A stretch of 64,000 nt of DNA from UBA4416 sp036676295. GTDB lineage: Bacteria > Bacteroidota > Bacteroidia > B-17B0 > Aurantibacillaceae. The DNA is taken from contig JAKFDE010000062.1 of the NCBI GenBank assembly GCA_036676295.1, forward strand, positions 62,001 through 126,000, in the 5' to 3' direction. Of the stretch, positions 44,701-53,277 are shown in pieces. Numbering within the stretch: position 1 is the first letter of the stretch; every line of letters begins with the position of its first letter. Position numbers and translations under genes: made by a program. The notes under the pieces were generated by a model, which did not search any database, was not told the origin of the DNA, and saw nothing but the letters and a program-made list of their open reading frames with translations.

Positions 44701-47154
44701 GTTACAATAAATCCATTACCAACAGCAACTGTTACACCTTTAAGTCAAACTATAACTTGCTCAGCTTCTTCTGTTACATTAACAGGTTCGGCAACCCCAT
44801 CTACTTGTACGCCGGTATGGACAGGTGGTGTGTCTAGCGGAGCTAATAGTTATACAGCAACGGCATCATCCGCTAATATTTACACTTTAACTGTTACTAA
44901 TCCGGCAACTAGTTGTGTAGCATCAGCTACTACACAAGTTTTTGCCAGCGCAGGATTCCCTATTGTAACCGTTTCAAATACAAATTCACTTTCTTGTGTA
45001 ACATCTACTGCACAAGTTATTGCATCAACAACTACAACACCTGTTTCTTATGCATGGACAGGACCCGGAATTACCAGTGGTGCATCAACAGCTACTGCTA
45101 ATGTAAATGCAGGAGGAGATTACACAGTTGTTGTCACAAATACAGCATCTGCTTGTTCTGCAACATTAAGCATTAATGTACCTGCCAGTACAACAACCAT
45201 TACCCCTGTTTTAACTGTAACTGCACCAGGCTCAATTACATGTACAAACCCAACCTTAACCATCAATGCAACTCCATCAACCGGAGTAACTTATACATGG
45301 ACAGGTGCCGGATTAACAAGTAGTGCTAATGCGCAAAATGCAACCATAAATGCCGGTGGTAATTACGTTTTATCGGTAACTAATACTACAAATGGTTGTG
45401 TTGGAAGTGCAAGTGTTACTGTTTCTACTAACAACTCTGCACCTACTGTAACCGTTAATCCTTCAACATTTACAGTTACATGTACTACGCCAACAGTGCA
45501 GTTAACAGCAAGTAGTACAGCCTCAAATATAACTTATAGCTGGACTGCAAATGGTGGTAGTTTAAATTCAACTACCGTTGCAAATCCAATAGCAACCGGA
45601 GCCGGTACTTATGATATATTAGTAACTAATACTATTACAGGTTGTCAATCTTCTACAACAGCAACTGTTGTTGCAGATAATGCTATACCCTCTATTACAG
45701 TTTCGGCCAATAGTTTAACTATTACTTGTACAAATACAACAGTAACATCTGCTATTACCTCAACTAACTCTACATTATCATATGTATGGAATCCTACTCC
45801 ACAAACAGGAGGCGCTAATCCGGTGTTTGATGCTTTAGGTAGTTATACAGCTGATATTACAGCGTCTAATGGTTGTTCGGTAACAACAATAATTGATGTA
45901 GATGTAGATAATGTAGCTCCAACTATTACAATTACTCCTACTCAAACATTAACCTGCGCTTCACCAACTGGAGTAATTTCCACAACAGTTAATCCAACTT
46001 CCGGTATTACTTATACTTGGACTGGAACTGGCGTAACAGGTCAAAGTTCAACTTCTGTGACTATAAATCAAGCCGGAGATTATACGGTTGCAATAACTAA
46101 TTCAGCAAACGGATGTACCAATACAGCATCTTCGCATGTTGATGCTGATGCAAATGTACCTGTAGCGTCTATTTCAGCAACATCAACTAATACATTGATC
46201 ACCTGCTTAGCTCCTAGTGTTACATTATCAGTAAGTGCAACACCGGCAGGAACCTATTCATATACTTGGTCAGGTGGCAGTAATACCTCCATACAAAATG
46301 CGACAGTATCCGGTATTTATACAGCTACTGTTTTAAATACTGTTTCGGGTTGTACTACTACAGCTCAATACACTGTAACTGATAACATTGTACCTCCAAG
46401 TGTTTCTGTTACAAATTATACCATTCCTTGTGGTGTTCCTTCGGCTACAATTGAAGCAACTGCTACAAACGTATCTTATACATGGACAACATCCGGAACA
46501 GGTTCTATCTTATCCGGTTCTAACACTGCTATTCCTACTATAGGTTCTGCAGGTCAATACGTTGTAACGGTAGTGGATAATACAACCGGATGTACAAATA
46601 GCGGAACAGTGAATGTAACCCAAAATACAATTGCTGCAACAATAAGCGCTAATCCTATCTCCGGAACAGCGCCTTTATCAGTTGATTTCTCAAATACAAA
46701 TGTAGGAGGGACAAATTATTCTTGGAATTTTGGTGATATAATTAATAACACCTCTACTTCATCTGCGCCAAGTCATACATACAACACAGTGGGTACATAT
46801 GTTGTTACCTTTACCGTAACAGACGCCTCTGGTTTATGTAGTGCTACTGCAACACTTTCAATCGAAGTATTTGAAAATTCAGTTTTAATTATTCCAAACG
46901 TTTTCACTCCAAATGGAGATAATTCTAACGATGTATTCAAAATTCAATCTAATGGGATTAACACTTTAAATTGCGAGATTATAAATCGTTGGGGTCAAAA
47001 AATGTATACGATCACTTCACCAAGCGATTCATGGGATGGAAATGCAAACGGTGCCGGCCCTGCTCCGGACGGAACCTATTTCTTTATCTTAAAAGCGACA
47101 GGTTATGATGGAAAAGAATACGAAGAAAAAGGATTTATTAATCTATTTAGATAG
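41737..47154 (+). CDS. Giant T9SS type B surface protein: CUB, PKD, P-domain, Ig-like repeats
   Basis: An 1805-residue secreted protein. Signal peptide about 1-19; CUB-like domain about 24-150 (CTGTFVDNGGSGANYSANQN, QDILDVYQGD); PKD domain about 200-275 (YQWTFGDGTTSTTSS); a proprotein-convertase P-domain about 330-500 (YFNLEHSYAPDLTIDLIAPS, GTWQLKITDNQALDDGFLFSW); then a long Thr/Ser-rich array of Ig-like domains. Three of these are tandem 74-residue repeats (43783-44448). A second PKD (YSWNFGDIINNTSTSS) and a C-terminal CHU_C sorting domain (IPNVFTPNGDNSNDVF, IINRWGQKMY, APDGTYFFILKATG) end the protein. No catalytic domain is seen; adhesion is inferred. A good terminator follows. Confidence 0.93.
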   Translation: MKNILLTIFALLLSNFYFAQTYSLTAAISGTTISTCTGTFVDNGGSGANYSANQNTTITFCPATPGDVIKVTFTTLDLRAAGGGGCQDILDVYQGDATYAAPLITAGTPDDRLCGTITGTNLPVFYSTGTNGCITFNFISDGSQQNAGWVATVSCVTPCKNPTAALINTSILNLCGPTSNSPGSLNVGFDASNSTLGAYGPGGSTVTLTSYQWTFGDGTTSTTSSATTSHTYPSAPGVYVMKLSVTDNNTDVSATGCSSTNSVTKIIRVLPAPSFTGTTVSPQNLGCGSNATLTAVAKSQTETQNIPAVSGVTVALPDGSGSSFISNADFSGLFPSGATITSGCYPTLYFNLEHSYAPDLTIDLIAPSGETVRVFNRHGAGGMFGPLYMFGTCVNGADNGVPGCGATYSVANAGGQSWTNYGAAAITTTTTASCAGYTGTCQGGTTANPYYKPTLYTSTNAFTALNGATMNGTWQLKITDNQALDDGFLFSWGLVFPSSCYTPLESVTPDLTTLVWTNGGAGPAVPGAQTTTTASVIDPGPDACPTPGTCTGNQLTNTITFGPFNTPGTYPYLYTATDEFGCSYTRTVNVAVSCSCPSLTAISYAGPFCENTAGTITPTVTGTGAISSGSYSSTPAGLSISAVTGIITPSLSTANTYTVTYLVAASGTCSAISVNTVVTINATPTITVNSPTVCSGTSTVLTASGGTTYSWTPGTSLSAITGATVSADPTVTIVYTVTGTTNGCSSSNTSTVTVNATPTISVNSETICSGTSTVLTASGGTTYSWTPSTSLNATTGATVSANPTTTIVYTVTGTTSGCSSSNTSTVTVNTTPTITVNSPTICSGTSTVLTASGGTTYSWTPGTSLSATTGATVTANPTTTIVYTVTGTTAGCSSSNTSTVTVNVTPTITASSSQSVCSGLTVSAINFTVTPGASSVNWSNTNTATGIAASGSGTTIAGYTAPNVVSSTTGVITATATNNGCTATVSNTVTINPLPTATVTPLSQTITCSASSVTLTGSATPSTCTPVWTGGVSSGANSYTATASSANIYTLTVTNPATSCVASATTQVFASAGFPIVTVSNTNSLSCVTSTAQVIASTTTTPVSYAWTGPGITSGASTATANVNAGGDYTVVVTNTASACSATLSINVPASTTTITPVLTVTAPGSITCTNPTLTINATPSTGVTYTWTGAGLTSSANAQNATINAGGNYVLSVTNTTNGCVGSASVTVSTNNSAPTVTVNPSTFTVTCTTPTVQLTASSTASNITYSWTANGGSLNSTTVANPIATGAGTYDILVTNTITGCQSSTTATVVADNAIPSITVSANSLTITCTNTTVTSAITSTNSTLSYVWNPTPQTGGANPVFDALGSYTADITASNGCSVTTIIDVDVDNVAPTITITPTQTLTCASPTGVISTTVNPTSGITYTWTGTGVTGQSSTSVTINQAGDYTVAITNSANGCTNTASSHVDADANVPVASISATSTNTLITCLAPSVTLSVSATPAGTYSYTWSGGSNTSIQNATVSGIYTATVLNTVSGCTTTAQYTVTDNIVPPSVSVTNYTIPCGVPSATIEATATNVSYTWTTSGTGSILSGSNTAIPTIGSAGQYVVTVVDNTTGCTNSGTVNVTQNTIAATISANPISGTAPLSVDFSNTNVGGTNYSWNFGDIINNTSTSSAPSHTYNTVGTYVVTFTVTDASGLCSATATLSIEVFENSVLIIPNVFTPNGDNSNDVFKIQSNGINTLNCEIINRWGQKMYTITSPSDSWDGNANGAGPAPDGTYFFILKATGYDGKEYEEKGFINLFR
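43783..44448 (+). repeat. Three 222-bp in-frame tandem repeats
   Basis: Units at 43783-44004, 44005-44226 and 44227-44448, each encoding 74 residues that start TPTI(T/S)VNS and contain CSGTSTVLTASGGTTYSWTP. The protein copies differ at few positions and the DNA is also very similar, especially units 2 and 3, so the duplication is recent or is being homogenised. Copy number could vary by recombination. Confidence 0.92.
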
Positions 47155-47182
47155 ACTAAAAATTTGTTCTATTTATAAATTT

Positions 47183-47211
47183 AAAACCCCTTGTTGATCA
47201 CAAGGGGTTTT
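47183..47211 (+). terminator. Intrinsic terminator after the giant T9SS gene
   Basis: Perfect 12-bp stem (AAAACCCCTTGT at 47183-47194 pairing with 47200-47211), a 5-base loop, and a following T-run. Confidence 0.88.
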
Positions 47212-47248
47212 TTGTTTTACATTTACAGGAATTTAAAAATTTATTTTT

Positions 47249-47809
47249 TTGAAACTTAGTGATCGAATCATACTTGGAATTGACCCTGGAACAGTAGTGA
47301 TGGGATATGGCTTGGTGCATATTCAAAACAACAAACTGTCATTAATTGCATTAGGTGTTATTAAACTGGACAAATACACTGAACATTCCGACCGATTAAA
47401 AAAAATATTTGAACGTGTTGTAGGATTAATTGATGAATATAAACCGGATGAATTAGCGATTGAAGCTCCCTTTTTTGGCAAAAATGTTCAATCGATGCTT
47501 AAACTTGGAAGAGCCCAAGGCGTAGCTATTGCAGCAGCTTTATCAAAAAATATTCCTATGGTGGAGTATTCTCCAAAAAAAATAAAAATGTCTGTGACCG
47601 GTAATGGAAACGCTTCAAAAGAACAAGTTGCTGCCATGTTACAGAATTTATTAAATTTTAAAAACACAGAAGAATACCTTGATGCCACTGATGCTTTAGC
47701 GGCAGCTGTTTGTCATTATTTTCAAAATAAAACAACTGCTTCAGGAATTAAAAAATCGTATACAGGTTGGGATGCTTTTATAAAAGATAACCCTAAAAGA
47801 AAAGCCTAA
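47249..47809 (+). CDS. ruvC: Holliday junction resolvase RuvC
   Basis: Crossover-junction endonuclease that cuts Holliday junctions with RuvAB. The 186-residue protein has the four expected acidic residues: Asp12 in LGIDPGT, Glu72 in AIEAPFFGKN, and Asp145/Asp148 in DATDALAAAVCH. The start is TTG at 47249, only a few residues before the first catalytic Asp, with no alternative ATG. It stands between a terminator and cdd, 50 bases away; ruvA and ruvB are not in the window. Confidence 0.95.
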   Translation: MKLSDRIILGIDPGTVVMGYGLVHIQNNKLSLIALGVIKLDKYTEHSDRLKKIFERVVGLIDEYKPDELAIEAPFFGKNVQSMLKLGRAQGVAIAAALSKNIPMVEYSPKKIKMSVTGNGNASKEQVAAMLQNLLNFKNTEEYLDATDALAAAVCHYFQNKTTASGIKKSYTGWDAFIKDNPKRKA

Positions 47810-47859
47810 AAGATTGATAGACTTCAATTTCTTTCTTACCTTTCTTTTTTAAATTAAAT

Positions 47860-48357
47860 ATGGCAAAATCTAAAATTTCTAAACTGATAATATCAACTGA
47901 ATTAGACATTTATAATTCAATAAAGGATATGACTAAAAAAGATGCTGCCTTGCTTTTGGAAGCTCAGAAAATGGTTAAATCAGCCTATGCCCCTTATTCT
48001 GAATTTCATGTTGGAGCTGCCATTTTATTGGATAATGGAAAAATTGTAACCGGTAATAATCAGGAAAATGCAGCCTACCCAAGTGGCTTATGTGCCGAAA
48101 GAGTGGCTATTTTTTATGCCGGAGCACAATACCCTAATGTAAAGGTCAAAACGATCGCTATATCCGTTAAATCAAAAAACATCGTTATAAAAGAGCCTTT
48201 ATCCCCTTGTGGTGGCTGTCGTCAGGTAATTGCCGAATATGAAAACAAGTTTGGGGAGCCTATCCGGATCATTATGATGGGTGAAAAAGGCCCTATTTAT
48301 ATTGCCAAAAGCATTGAAAGTTTATTGCCTTTAATGTTTAGTAAAAAGTATCTGTAA
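47860..48357 (+). CDS. cdd: Cytidine deaminase
   Basis: Zinc enzyme converting cytidine and deoxycytidine to uridine and deoxyuridine in pyrimidine salvage. SAYAPYSEFHVGAA is the substrate-site block; the zinc ligands and catalytic Glu are in CAERVA (Cys78, Glu80) and PCGGCRQ (Cys117, Cys120). The 165 residues are slightly longer than the ~130 of tetrameric Cdd because of an N-terminal extension, usual in Bacteroidota. A stop-overlapping hairpin follows. Confidence 0.95.
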   Translation: MAKSKISKLIISTELDIYNSIKDMTKKDAALLLEAQKMVKSAYAPYSEFHVGAAILLDNGKIVTGNNQENAAYPSGLCAERVAIFYAGAQYPNVKVKTIAISVKSKNIVIKEPLSPCGGCRQVIAEYENKFGEPIRIIMMGEKGPIYIAKSIESLLPLMFSKKYL

Positions 48358-48380
48358 AGCCTCATTTTTAAAGGCTTTAC
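48354..48380 (+). terminator. Weak terminator-like hairpin at the end of cdd
   Basis: GTAAAGCCT (48354-48362) pairs perfectly with AGGCTTTAC (48372-48380) around a 9-base loop. The stem includes the cdd stop codon. The following T content is low, so termination would be partial. Confidence 0.45.
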
Positions 48381-48397
48381 TATTTAACAAATTCTCT

Positions 48398-48405
48398 TAT
48401 TTTTG
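48398..48405 (+). promoter_or_regulatory. -7 promoter element of the pdhA operon
   Basis: TATTTTTG is an exact TAnnTTTG match, 23 bases before the ATG at 48429. Confidence 0.5.
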
Positions 48406-48428
48406 TACCCTATTAAATTGAGATTTCT

Positions 48429-49439
48429 ATGGCTAAGACAGCTGAAAAAAAGAGTAAGTTTTCTAAAGAACAATACCTTAAATGGTATGAGTCAATGTTA
48501 TTGATGCGTAAGTTCGAAGAGAAAACCGGACAAGTATATGTTCAACAAAAAATAAAAGGTTTCTGCCATTTATATATTGGCCAGGAAGCTATTGTAGCCG
48601 GAACCGTTAGTGCTACTAAAAAAGAAGATAAACATATTACAGCATACCGTTGCCATGCACACGGCATTGGCTTAGGCATGCACCCAAAATATATCATGGC
48701 CGAAATGTATGCGAAGATCACAGGATGCTGCAAAGGCAAAGGTGGTTCTATGCATATTTTCAGTAAGGAACATAATTTTGTTGGCGGACATGGTATTGTT
48801 GGTGGACAAATTCCTTTAGGTGCCGGTATTGCATTTGCTGATAAATTTATGGGCAACGATAATGTGTGCGTTTGTTCAATGGGTGATGGAGCTGTTCGTC
48901 AGGGAGCTTTACACGAAGCATTCAATATGGCAATGACCTGGAAATTACCTGTTATTTTTATTGTAGAAAATAATATGTATGCCATGGGAACTTCTGTAGA
49001 AAGAACCAGTAATGTACACGATCTATGGAAATTAGGATTAGCTTATGACATGCCGTCTAAACCGGTTGACGGGTTAACTGTTGAAGCGGTTCATGAAGCG
49101 ATGGAAGAAGCAGTAGCTCGTGCCCGCAGAGGAGATGGGCCTACGTTTTTAGAAATGAAAACGTATCGTTACAAAGGTCACTCTATGAGTGATGCTCAAA
49201 CGTACCGCACAAAAGATGAGGTAAAAGAATACCAAACACAAGATCCGATTCAAAAAGTATTAGATACATTGGTAGCAAATAAATGGATTGATGAAGCAGG
49301 TATTGAAGCGGCAGAAGCCCGCGTAAAAGCTCTAGTTGACGAGTCAGTTCGGTTTGCTGAAGAGAGCCCGTATCCGGAACCAGAAGAGTTATACAAAGAT
49401 GTATACGCTGAAGAAAATTATCCATACATTAACGAATAA
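48429..49439 (+). CDS. pdhA: Pyruvate dehydrogenase E1 component alpha subunit
   Basis: Alpha subunit of the thiamine-diphosphate-dependent E1 that decarboxylates pyruvate and reductively acetylates the E2 lipoyl group. The TPP/Mg motif runs from GDGAVRQGALHEAF (152-165) to ENNMYAMGT (NN at 181-182). YRCHAHGIGLGMHP, GKGGSMHIFSKEHNF and YRYKGHSMSDAQTYRTKDEV are typical E1-alpha blocks. It has 336 aa, of normal length. Followed after 3 bases by the E2 gene. The beta subunit (pdhB) is not here; in Bacteroidota it is commonly encoded elsewhere. Confidence 0.96.
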   Translation: MAKTAEKKSKFSKEQYLKWYESMLLMRKFEEKTGQVYVQQKIKGFCHLYIGQEAIVAGTVSATKKEDKHITAYRCHAHGIGLGMHPKYIMAEMYAKITGCCKGKGGSMHIFSKEHNFVGGHGIVGGQIPLGAGIAFADKFMGNDNVCVCSMGDGAVRQGALHEAFNMAMTWKLPVIFIVENNMYAMGTSVERTSNVHDLWKLGLAYDMPSKPVDGLTVEAVHEAMEEAVARARRGDGPTFLEMKTYRYKGHSMSDAQTYRTKDEVKEYQTQDPIQKVLDTLVANKWIDEAGIEAAEARVKALVDESVRFAEESPYPEPEELYKDVYAEENYPYINE

Positions 49440-49442
49440 GAT

Positions 49443-51056
49443 ATGGCAGAAATTGTACGAATGCCCAAATTAAGTGATACAATGACCGAAGGGGTTATTG
49501 CTAAATGGCATAAAAAAGTTGGTGATAAAGTAAAAAGCGGTGAGTTACTTGCAGATATAGAAACCGACAAAGCTACCATGGAATTTGAATCATTTCAGGA
49601 TGGTGTGTTATTACACATTGGTATTCCTGAAAAACAATCTGTTCCTGTAGATTCAATTATTGCTATTTTAGGAAAAGAAGGCGAAGATATTTCTTCTTTA
49701 ATTAACGGAGCAGCAGAAACAAAAGCCACACAAAAAACTGAAGAAAAAGTTGCCGTGCAAGCAACAGCTAATGTAGCGCCAACTGCACTTCCTGCAGGCG
49801 TAGAAGTTGTTCGTATGCCTAAGCTAAGCGACACTATGACTGACGGTGTGATTGAAAAATGGCACAAGAAGGTTGGAGATAAAGTAAAGAGTGGAGAATT
49901 ATTAGCAGATATTGCAACAGACAAAGCCACTATGGAATTTGAATCATTCCAGGATGGCGTGTTAATTCATATTGGCGCTCAAGAAAAACAATCGGTTCCT
50001 GTAGATAGCATCATTGCTATTTTAGGAAAAGGTGGCGAAGATGTCAATGCCATTTTAGCAGCCGCGAACAGCAATCAGAAGGCTGTTAGTAATGTACAGA
50101 AAACAGAAACAGTAACTCAAAATAATACCGTTACGCCAAGCGTAGTTGAAACGCCAAAAAACACAACAGCTAATACTTCAAGTTCAACGGATGGAAGAGT
50201 AAAGGCTTCTCCATTAGCAAAAGCTTTAGCAAAAGAAAAAGGAATTGACATTTCTAAAGTTAGTGGAAGCGGAGATAACGGCCGTGTAACTAAAACAGAT
50301 ATAGAAAATTATAAACCAGGACAAAGTACATCTAGTGGTGGATCTAAAACCGTTAGTACTTTTGTTCCGGGTACAGAAGGATATACAGATGAGCCTGCTT
50401 CACAAATGCGTAAAGTAATTGCGAAGCGTTTGTTAGAAAGCACAAACGGAGCGCCTGCATTTTACTTAACTATTGAAGTGGACATGGATAATGCCATGCA
50501 ATCTCGTAATGCAATTAACGCTATCCCTGATACCAAAGTATCATTCAATGATCTGGTAATTAAAGCCTGTGCAGCCGCTTTACGTAAACATCCAAAAGTA
50601 AATTCTAGCTGGATGGGCGATAAAATAAGAACTTATTCTCATGTACATATTGGTGTAGCTGTAGCTGTAGAAGATGGTTTATTGGTTCCGGTAATTCGTT
50701 TTGCTGATCAGAAATCATTATCACAAATTTCTGCTGAGGTTAAAGATCTAGGAAAACGTGCAAAAGATAAAAAATTACAACCGGCAGATTGGGAAGGAAA
50801 TACTTTCACAGTTTCTAATTTAGGAATGTTTGGTATTGATGAATTTACTTCGATCATCAACACACCGGAGTCTTGTATTTTATCTGTAGGTGCAATTAAA
50901 CAAGTTCCTGTTGTGAAAAACAACCAAGTGGTTCCGGGTAATGTCATGAAAGTTACTTTAGCCTGTGATCACAGAACTGTTGATGGGGCAACTGGCGCAG
51001 CCTTCTTACAAACATTAAGAACTTACTTAGAAAATCCTGTAACAATTTTAGCATAA
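49443..51056 (+). CDS. Pyruvate dehydrogenase E2 (dihydrolipoamide acetyltransferase), two lipoyl domains
   Basis: Core acetyltransferase of the pyruvate dehydrogenase complex, 537 aa. Two lipoyl domains (about 1-80 and 120-198) are near-identical, with lipoyl lysines in ETDKATM (Lys43) and ATDKATM (Lys161). Each is followed by an Ala/Thr/Asn-rich linker. The peripheral-subunit-binding domain lies about 250-290 (ASPLAKALAKEKGIDISKV to GRVTKTDIENY). The catalytic domain (about 320-537) ends with DHRTVDGATGA, containing the His and Asp of HxxxDG. Co-transcribed with pdhA. It is distinct from the single-lipoyl E2 at the left edge of the window. Confidence 0.96.
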   Translation: MAEIVRMPKLSDTMTEGVIAKWHKKVGDKVKSGELLADIETDKATMEFESFQDGVLLHIGIPEKQSVPVDSIIAILGKEGEDISSLINGAAETKATQKTEEKVAVQATANVAPTALPAGVEVVRMPKLSDTMTDGVIEKWHKKVGDKVKSGELLADIATDKATMEFESFQDGVLIHIGAQEKQSVPVDSIIAILGKGGEDVNAILAAANSNQKAVSNVQKTETVTQNNTVTPSVVETPKNTTANTSSSTDGRVKASPLAKALAKEKGIDISKVSGSGDNGRVTKTDIENYKPGQSTSSGGSKTVSTFVPGTEGYTDEPASQMRKVIAKRLLESTNGAPAFYLTIEVDMDNAMQSRNAINAIPDTKVSFNDLVIKACAAALRKHPKVNSSWMGDKIRTYSHVHIGVAVAVEDGLLVPVIRFADQKSLSQISAEVKDLGKRAKDKKLQPADWEGNTFTVSNLGMFGIDEFTSIINTPESCILSVGAIKQVPVVKNNQVVPGNVMKVTLACDHRTVDGATGAAFLQTLRTYLENPVTILA

Positions 51057-51062
51057 TTCAAC

Positions 51063-51821
51063 ATGGAAGGAACTATTAAATCTAATATCAAAAACGGCGT
51101 AGGAACAATTACTTTTTTTCATCCTCAAAGTAATTCAATGCCTGGTGAACAATTACGTAACCTTGCTTTTGAAATTGAAAAATTAGGGAAAGATAATAGT
51201 GCAAAAGTGATTGTATTGCAAAGTGAAGGTGATAAAACATTTTGCGCCGGTGCTAGTTTTGATGAATTGATCTCTATTAAAGATATTGAAACAGGCTTAA
51301 AATTCTTTTCCGGTTTTGCTATGGTAATTAACGCCATGCGTAAAGCTCCTAAATTTGTGATTGCCCGTGTGCAAGGTAAAGCCGTAGGTGGTGGTGTTGG
51401 CATTGCATCCAGTGCAGATTATACATTTGCAACAGAAGCAGCTTCTATTAAATTATCTGAATTAGCTGTTGGGATCGGCCCATTTGTAGTTGGCCCGGCA
51501 GTTGAACGTAAAGTTGGAACATCGGCTTTTTGTCAGTTAACGATAAATGCAACTGAATGGCAAAGTGCACAGTGGGCAAAAGAAAAAGGTTTATATGCTG
51601 AAGTTTTTGCTACCACAGGAGAAATGGATAAAGGTATTGAAGCCTTAGCAAGTAAATTGGCTACCAGCAATCCGGAAGCGATGATGATGCTAAAAAAAGT
51701 AATGTGGGAAGGCACTGAAAACTGGGATACTTTATTACTTGAAAGAGCCGCTATGAGCGGAACTTTAGTTCTATCTGAATTTACAGTAAACGCCATCAAC
51801 AAATTCAAACAAAAAGCTTAA
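51063..51821 (+). CDS. Enoyl-CoA hydratase/isomerase family protein
   Basis: A 252-residue crotonase-fold protein. GDKTFCAGASFDEL is the first oxyanion-hole block and VQGKAVGGGVGIASSADYTFATE the second, carrying the glycine-rich loop. The usual catalytic Glu positions are not clearly conserved in the stretch SELAVGIGPFVVGPAVERKVG, so hydratase versus isomerase or another crotonase reaction is open. It starts 6 bases after the E2 gene and is likely in the same operon. It converges on, and overlaps by 4 bases, the cupin gene. Confidence 0.88.
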   Translation: MEGTIKSNIKNGVGTITFFHPQSNSMPGEQLRNLAFEIEKLGKDNSAKVIVLQSEGDKTFCAGASFDELISIKDIETGLKFFSGFAMVINAMRKAPKFVIARVQGKAVGGGVGIASSADYTFATEAASIKLSELAVGIGPFVVGPAVERKVGTSAFCQLTINATEWQSAQWAKEKGLYAEVFATTGEMDKGIEALASKLATSNPEAMMMLKKVMWEGTENWDTLLLERAAMSGTLVLSEFTVNAINKFKQKA

Positions 51822-52747
51822 GCTGCTTCATTAATTGAATTTACTACTGAAGTGTTATTTTGAATCACATTTAATACTTGTCTTTCTTCAATAACTTTTA
51901 TCGCTTTATTAGCTCTTTCGTAAGCAATTTTTGTTTTGTAGTTGATCCATCTGGAATTGAAAGTGGCTGTCATAAACTTATCTATCCAGAGTCTATAAGT
52001 GAGATTTGCAATACCTTGATATTTTAGACTGATACTCCGAGCTATTTTTCGATAAGACACTCCAAAGCCACCCTCCTGATACGTAATATAATGCCAATAT
52101 CCACTTGGCATAAATAAAGAGTCTCCATGTTCAAGCATAACATCGTAGCCTTTTACATATTTTAACCCAGGGAATTTTTCATAGTCAGGATTGTCAATAT
52201 CAGCTATGCTAAATGTGTTCAATGGTGTTCTGTATAATAGATCGTTGTATTTAGGTTCGAATAACACAACACGTTTCTTTCCTTCAAATTGAGTCAGTAA
52301 CACATTACTCATGTCTGTATCAAAATGCATTCGAACTTTAGTGGATTTTCCTCCAAAAAACATAAAGCCAATTTTACCCAATACACCATTAAAAAAATTC
52401 GGACAAGGAAATTCGTTTCTCAGATCCGGCGCATGTTGAAAGCCATCAAATAAAAACAACCGATAACTTGTAGGCTCGTCTTTACTAATGATATCAACAA
52501 AATCGGAGAAAGGCATTTTTAAATCGCCGTGTGTATACGCTGTATTTGTTTTTACTTTATTATCATATACATCAACTTCTACCTTTCCAAGTTTGTCTTT
52601 TATATATTGTAAATTCCATTTACCATTAGCTGATGTTTGTTTAACTAACCCTTTAATGATAAAAGGTTTTTGAGGATGGAGATACTTTGTTGCGAAAGTT
52701 TTTTCATCAATACTTTCTAAGGTATCAATTTGAAGAGATAGATCCAT
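51818..52747 (-). CDS. Cupin-like (JmjC/cupin_8) domain protein
   Basis: A 309-residue Fe(II)/2-oxoglutarate-dioxygenase-type protein of the cupin_8 group. The metal triad is visible: His141 and Asp143 in MHFDTDMSNVLL, and His219 in FMPSGYWHYITY. PFIIKGLVK near the N-terminus and QFEGKKRVVLFEPKYND are typical. Such enzymes hydroxylate proteins or small molecules; the substrate is not known. Promoter-like TAACTTTA on the minus strand is at 52809-52816. The C-terminal ~80 residues are helical and Arg/Lys-rich. Confidence 0.9.
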   Translation of the reverse strand: MDLSLQIDTLESIDEKTFATKYLHPQKPFIIKGLVKQTSANGKWNLQYIKDKLGKVEVDVYDNKVKTNTAYTHGDLKMPFSDFVDIISKDEPTSYRLFLFDGFQHAPDLRNEFPCPNFFNGVLGKIGFMFFGGKSTKVRMHFDTDMSNVLLTQFEGKKRVVLFEPKYNDLLYRTPLNTFSIADIDNPDYEKFPGLKYVKGYDVMLEHGDSLFMPSGYWHYITYQEGGFGVSYRKIARSISLKYQGIANLTYRLWIDKFMTATFNSRWINYKTKIAYERANKAIKVIEERQVLNVIQNNTSVVNSINEAA

Positions 52748-52808
52748 GATTTCAGCATTTAAAAATTAAACAATAAAAATCAAGTACACTACAAAACAAT
52801 AATTGATG

Positions 52809-52816
52809 TAAAGTTA
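52809..52816 (-). promoter_or_regulatory. Possible -7 element of the cupin gene
   Basis: Reads TAACTTTA on the minus strand, one mismatch from TAnnTTTG, 61 bases before the start at 52747. No -33 element is obvious. Confidence 0.3.
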
Positions 52817-52886
52817 TTGTAATTTTTTCTTTTTTTCAATAGCTCAAAAATTTAACATTAACACCCGGTATTACTGATTTATCTCA

Positions 52887-52918
52887 TTGACAATTAGCCT
52901 GCTTATTCTCTACCTTTA
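52887..52918 (+). promoter_or_regulatory. Promoter of the 111-aa membrane protein gene
   Basis: TTG (52887-52889), a 21-base spacer, and TACCTTTA (52911-52918, one mismatch from TAnnTTTG), 23 bases before the ATG at 52942. Confidence 0.4.
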
Positions 52919-52941
52919 CAACATGATTAACGTATAAAGTC

Positions 52942-53277
52942 ATGGCCACAATTGTTCACATACACGGTCATTCGAATGTAAAAACCAAAGAATCTTCAAG
53001 GTTTTTAGCGCGTTACCACAAATTAATTGATGAATTAGAAGGAGTTTATTTTGGATTGATTAGCATGACCATTTTAATTGGGAGTGCTATAGGAGGCATT
53101 TCATTGATGTATGCTTTTGAAAACGATGCTCCAATTTGGCAAGCAATTATTGGTATTTTCCTTTCATTAACCAATAATATAATTGCTATCCTTCAACTTC
53201 ACACAAAATGGGTTTTGGATATTTTTATCCTAAATGCCATTGTTAACGGAATATTAATTGCGGTAAATGCTTTTTAA
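52942..53277 (+). CDS. Small membrane protein of unknown function (111 aa)
   Basis: A soluble His-rich start (VHIHGHSNVKTKES, four His in the first 15 residues apart from the hydrophobic context) is followed by three TM segments (about 35-57, 67-84, 90-109). I do not recognise a family. It is monocistronic in appearance, divergent from the cupin gene, with a plausible promoter. The N-terminal His cluster could bind metal, but this is speculation. Confidence 0.7.
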   Translation: MATIVHIHGHSNVKTKESSRFLARYHKLIDELEGVYFGLISMTILIGSAIGGISLMYAFENDAPIWQAIIGIFLSLTNNIIAILQLHTKWVLDIFILNAIVNGILIAVNAF

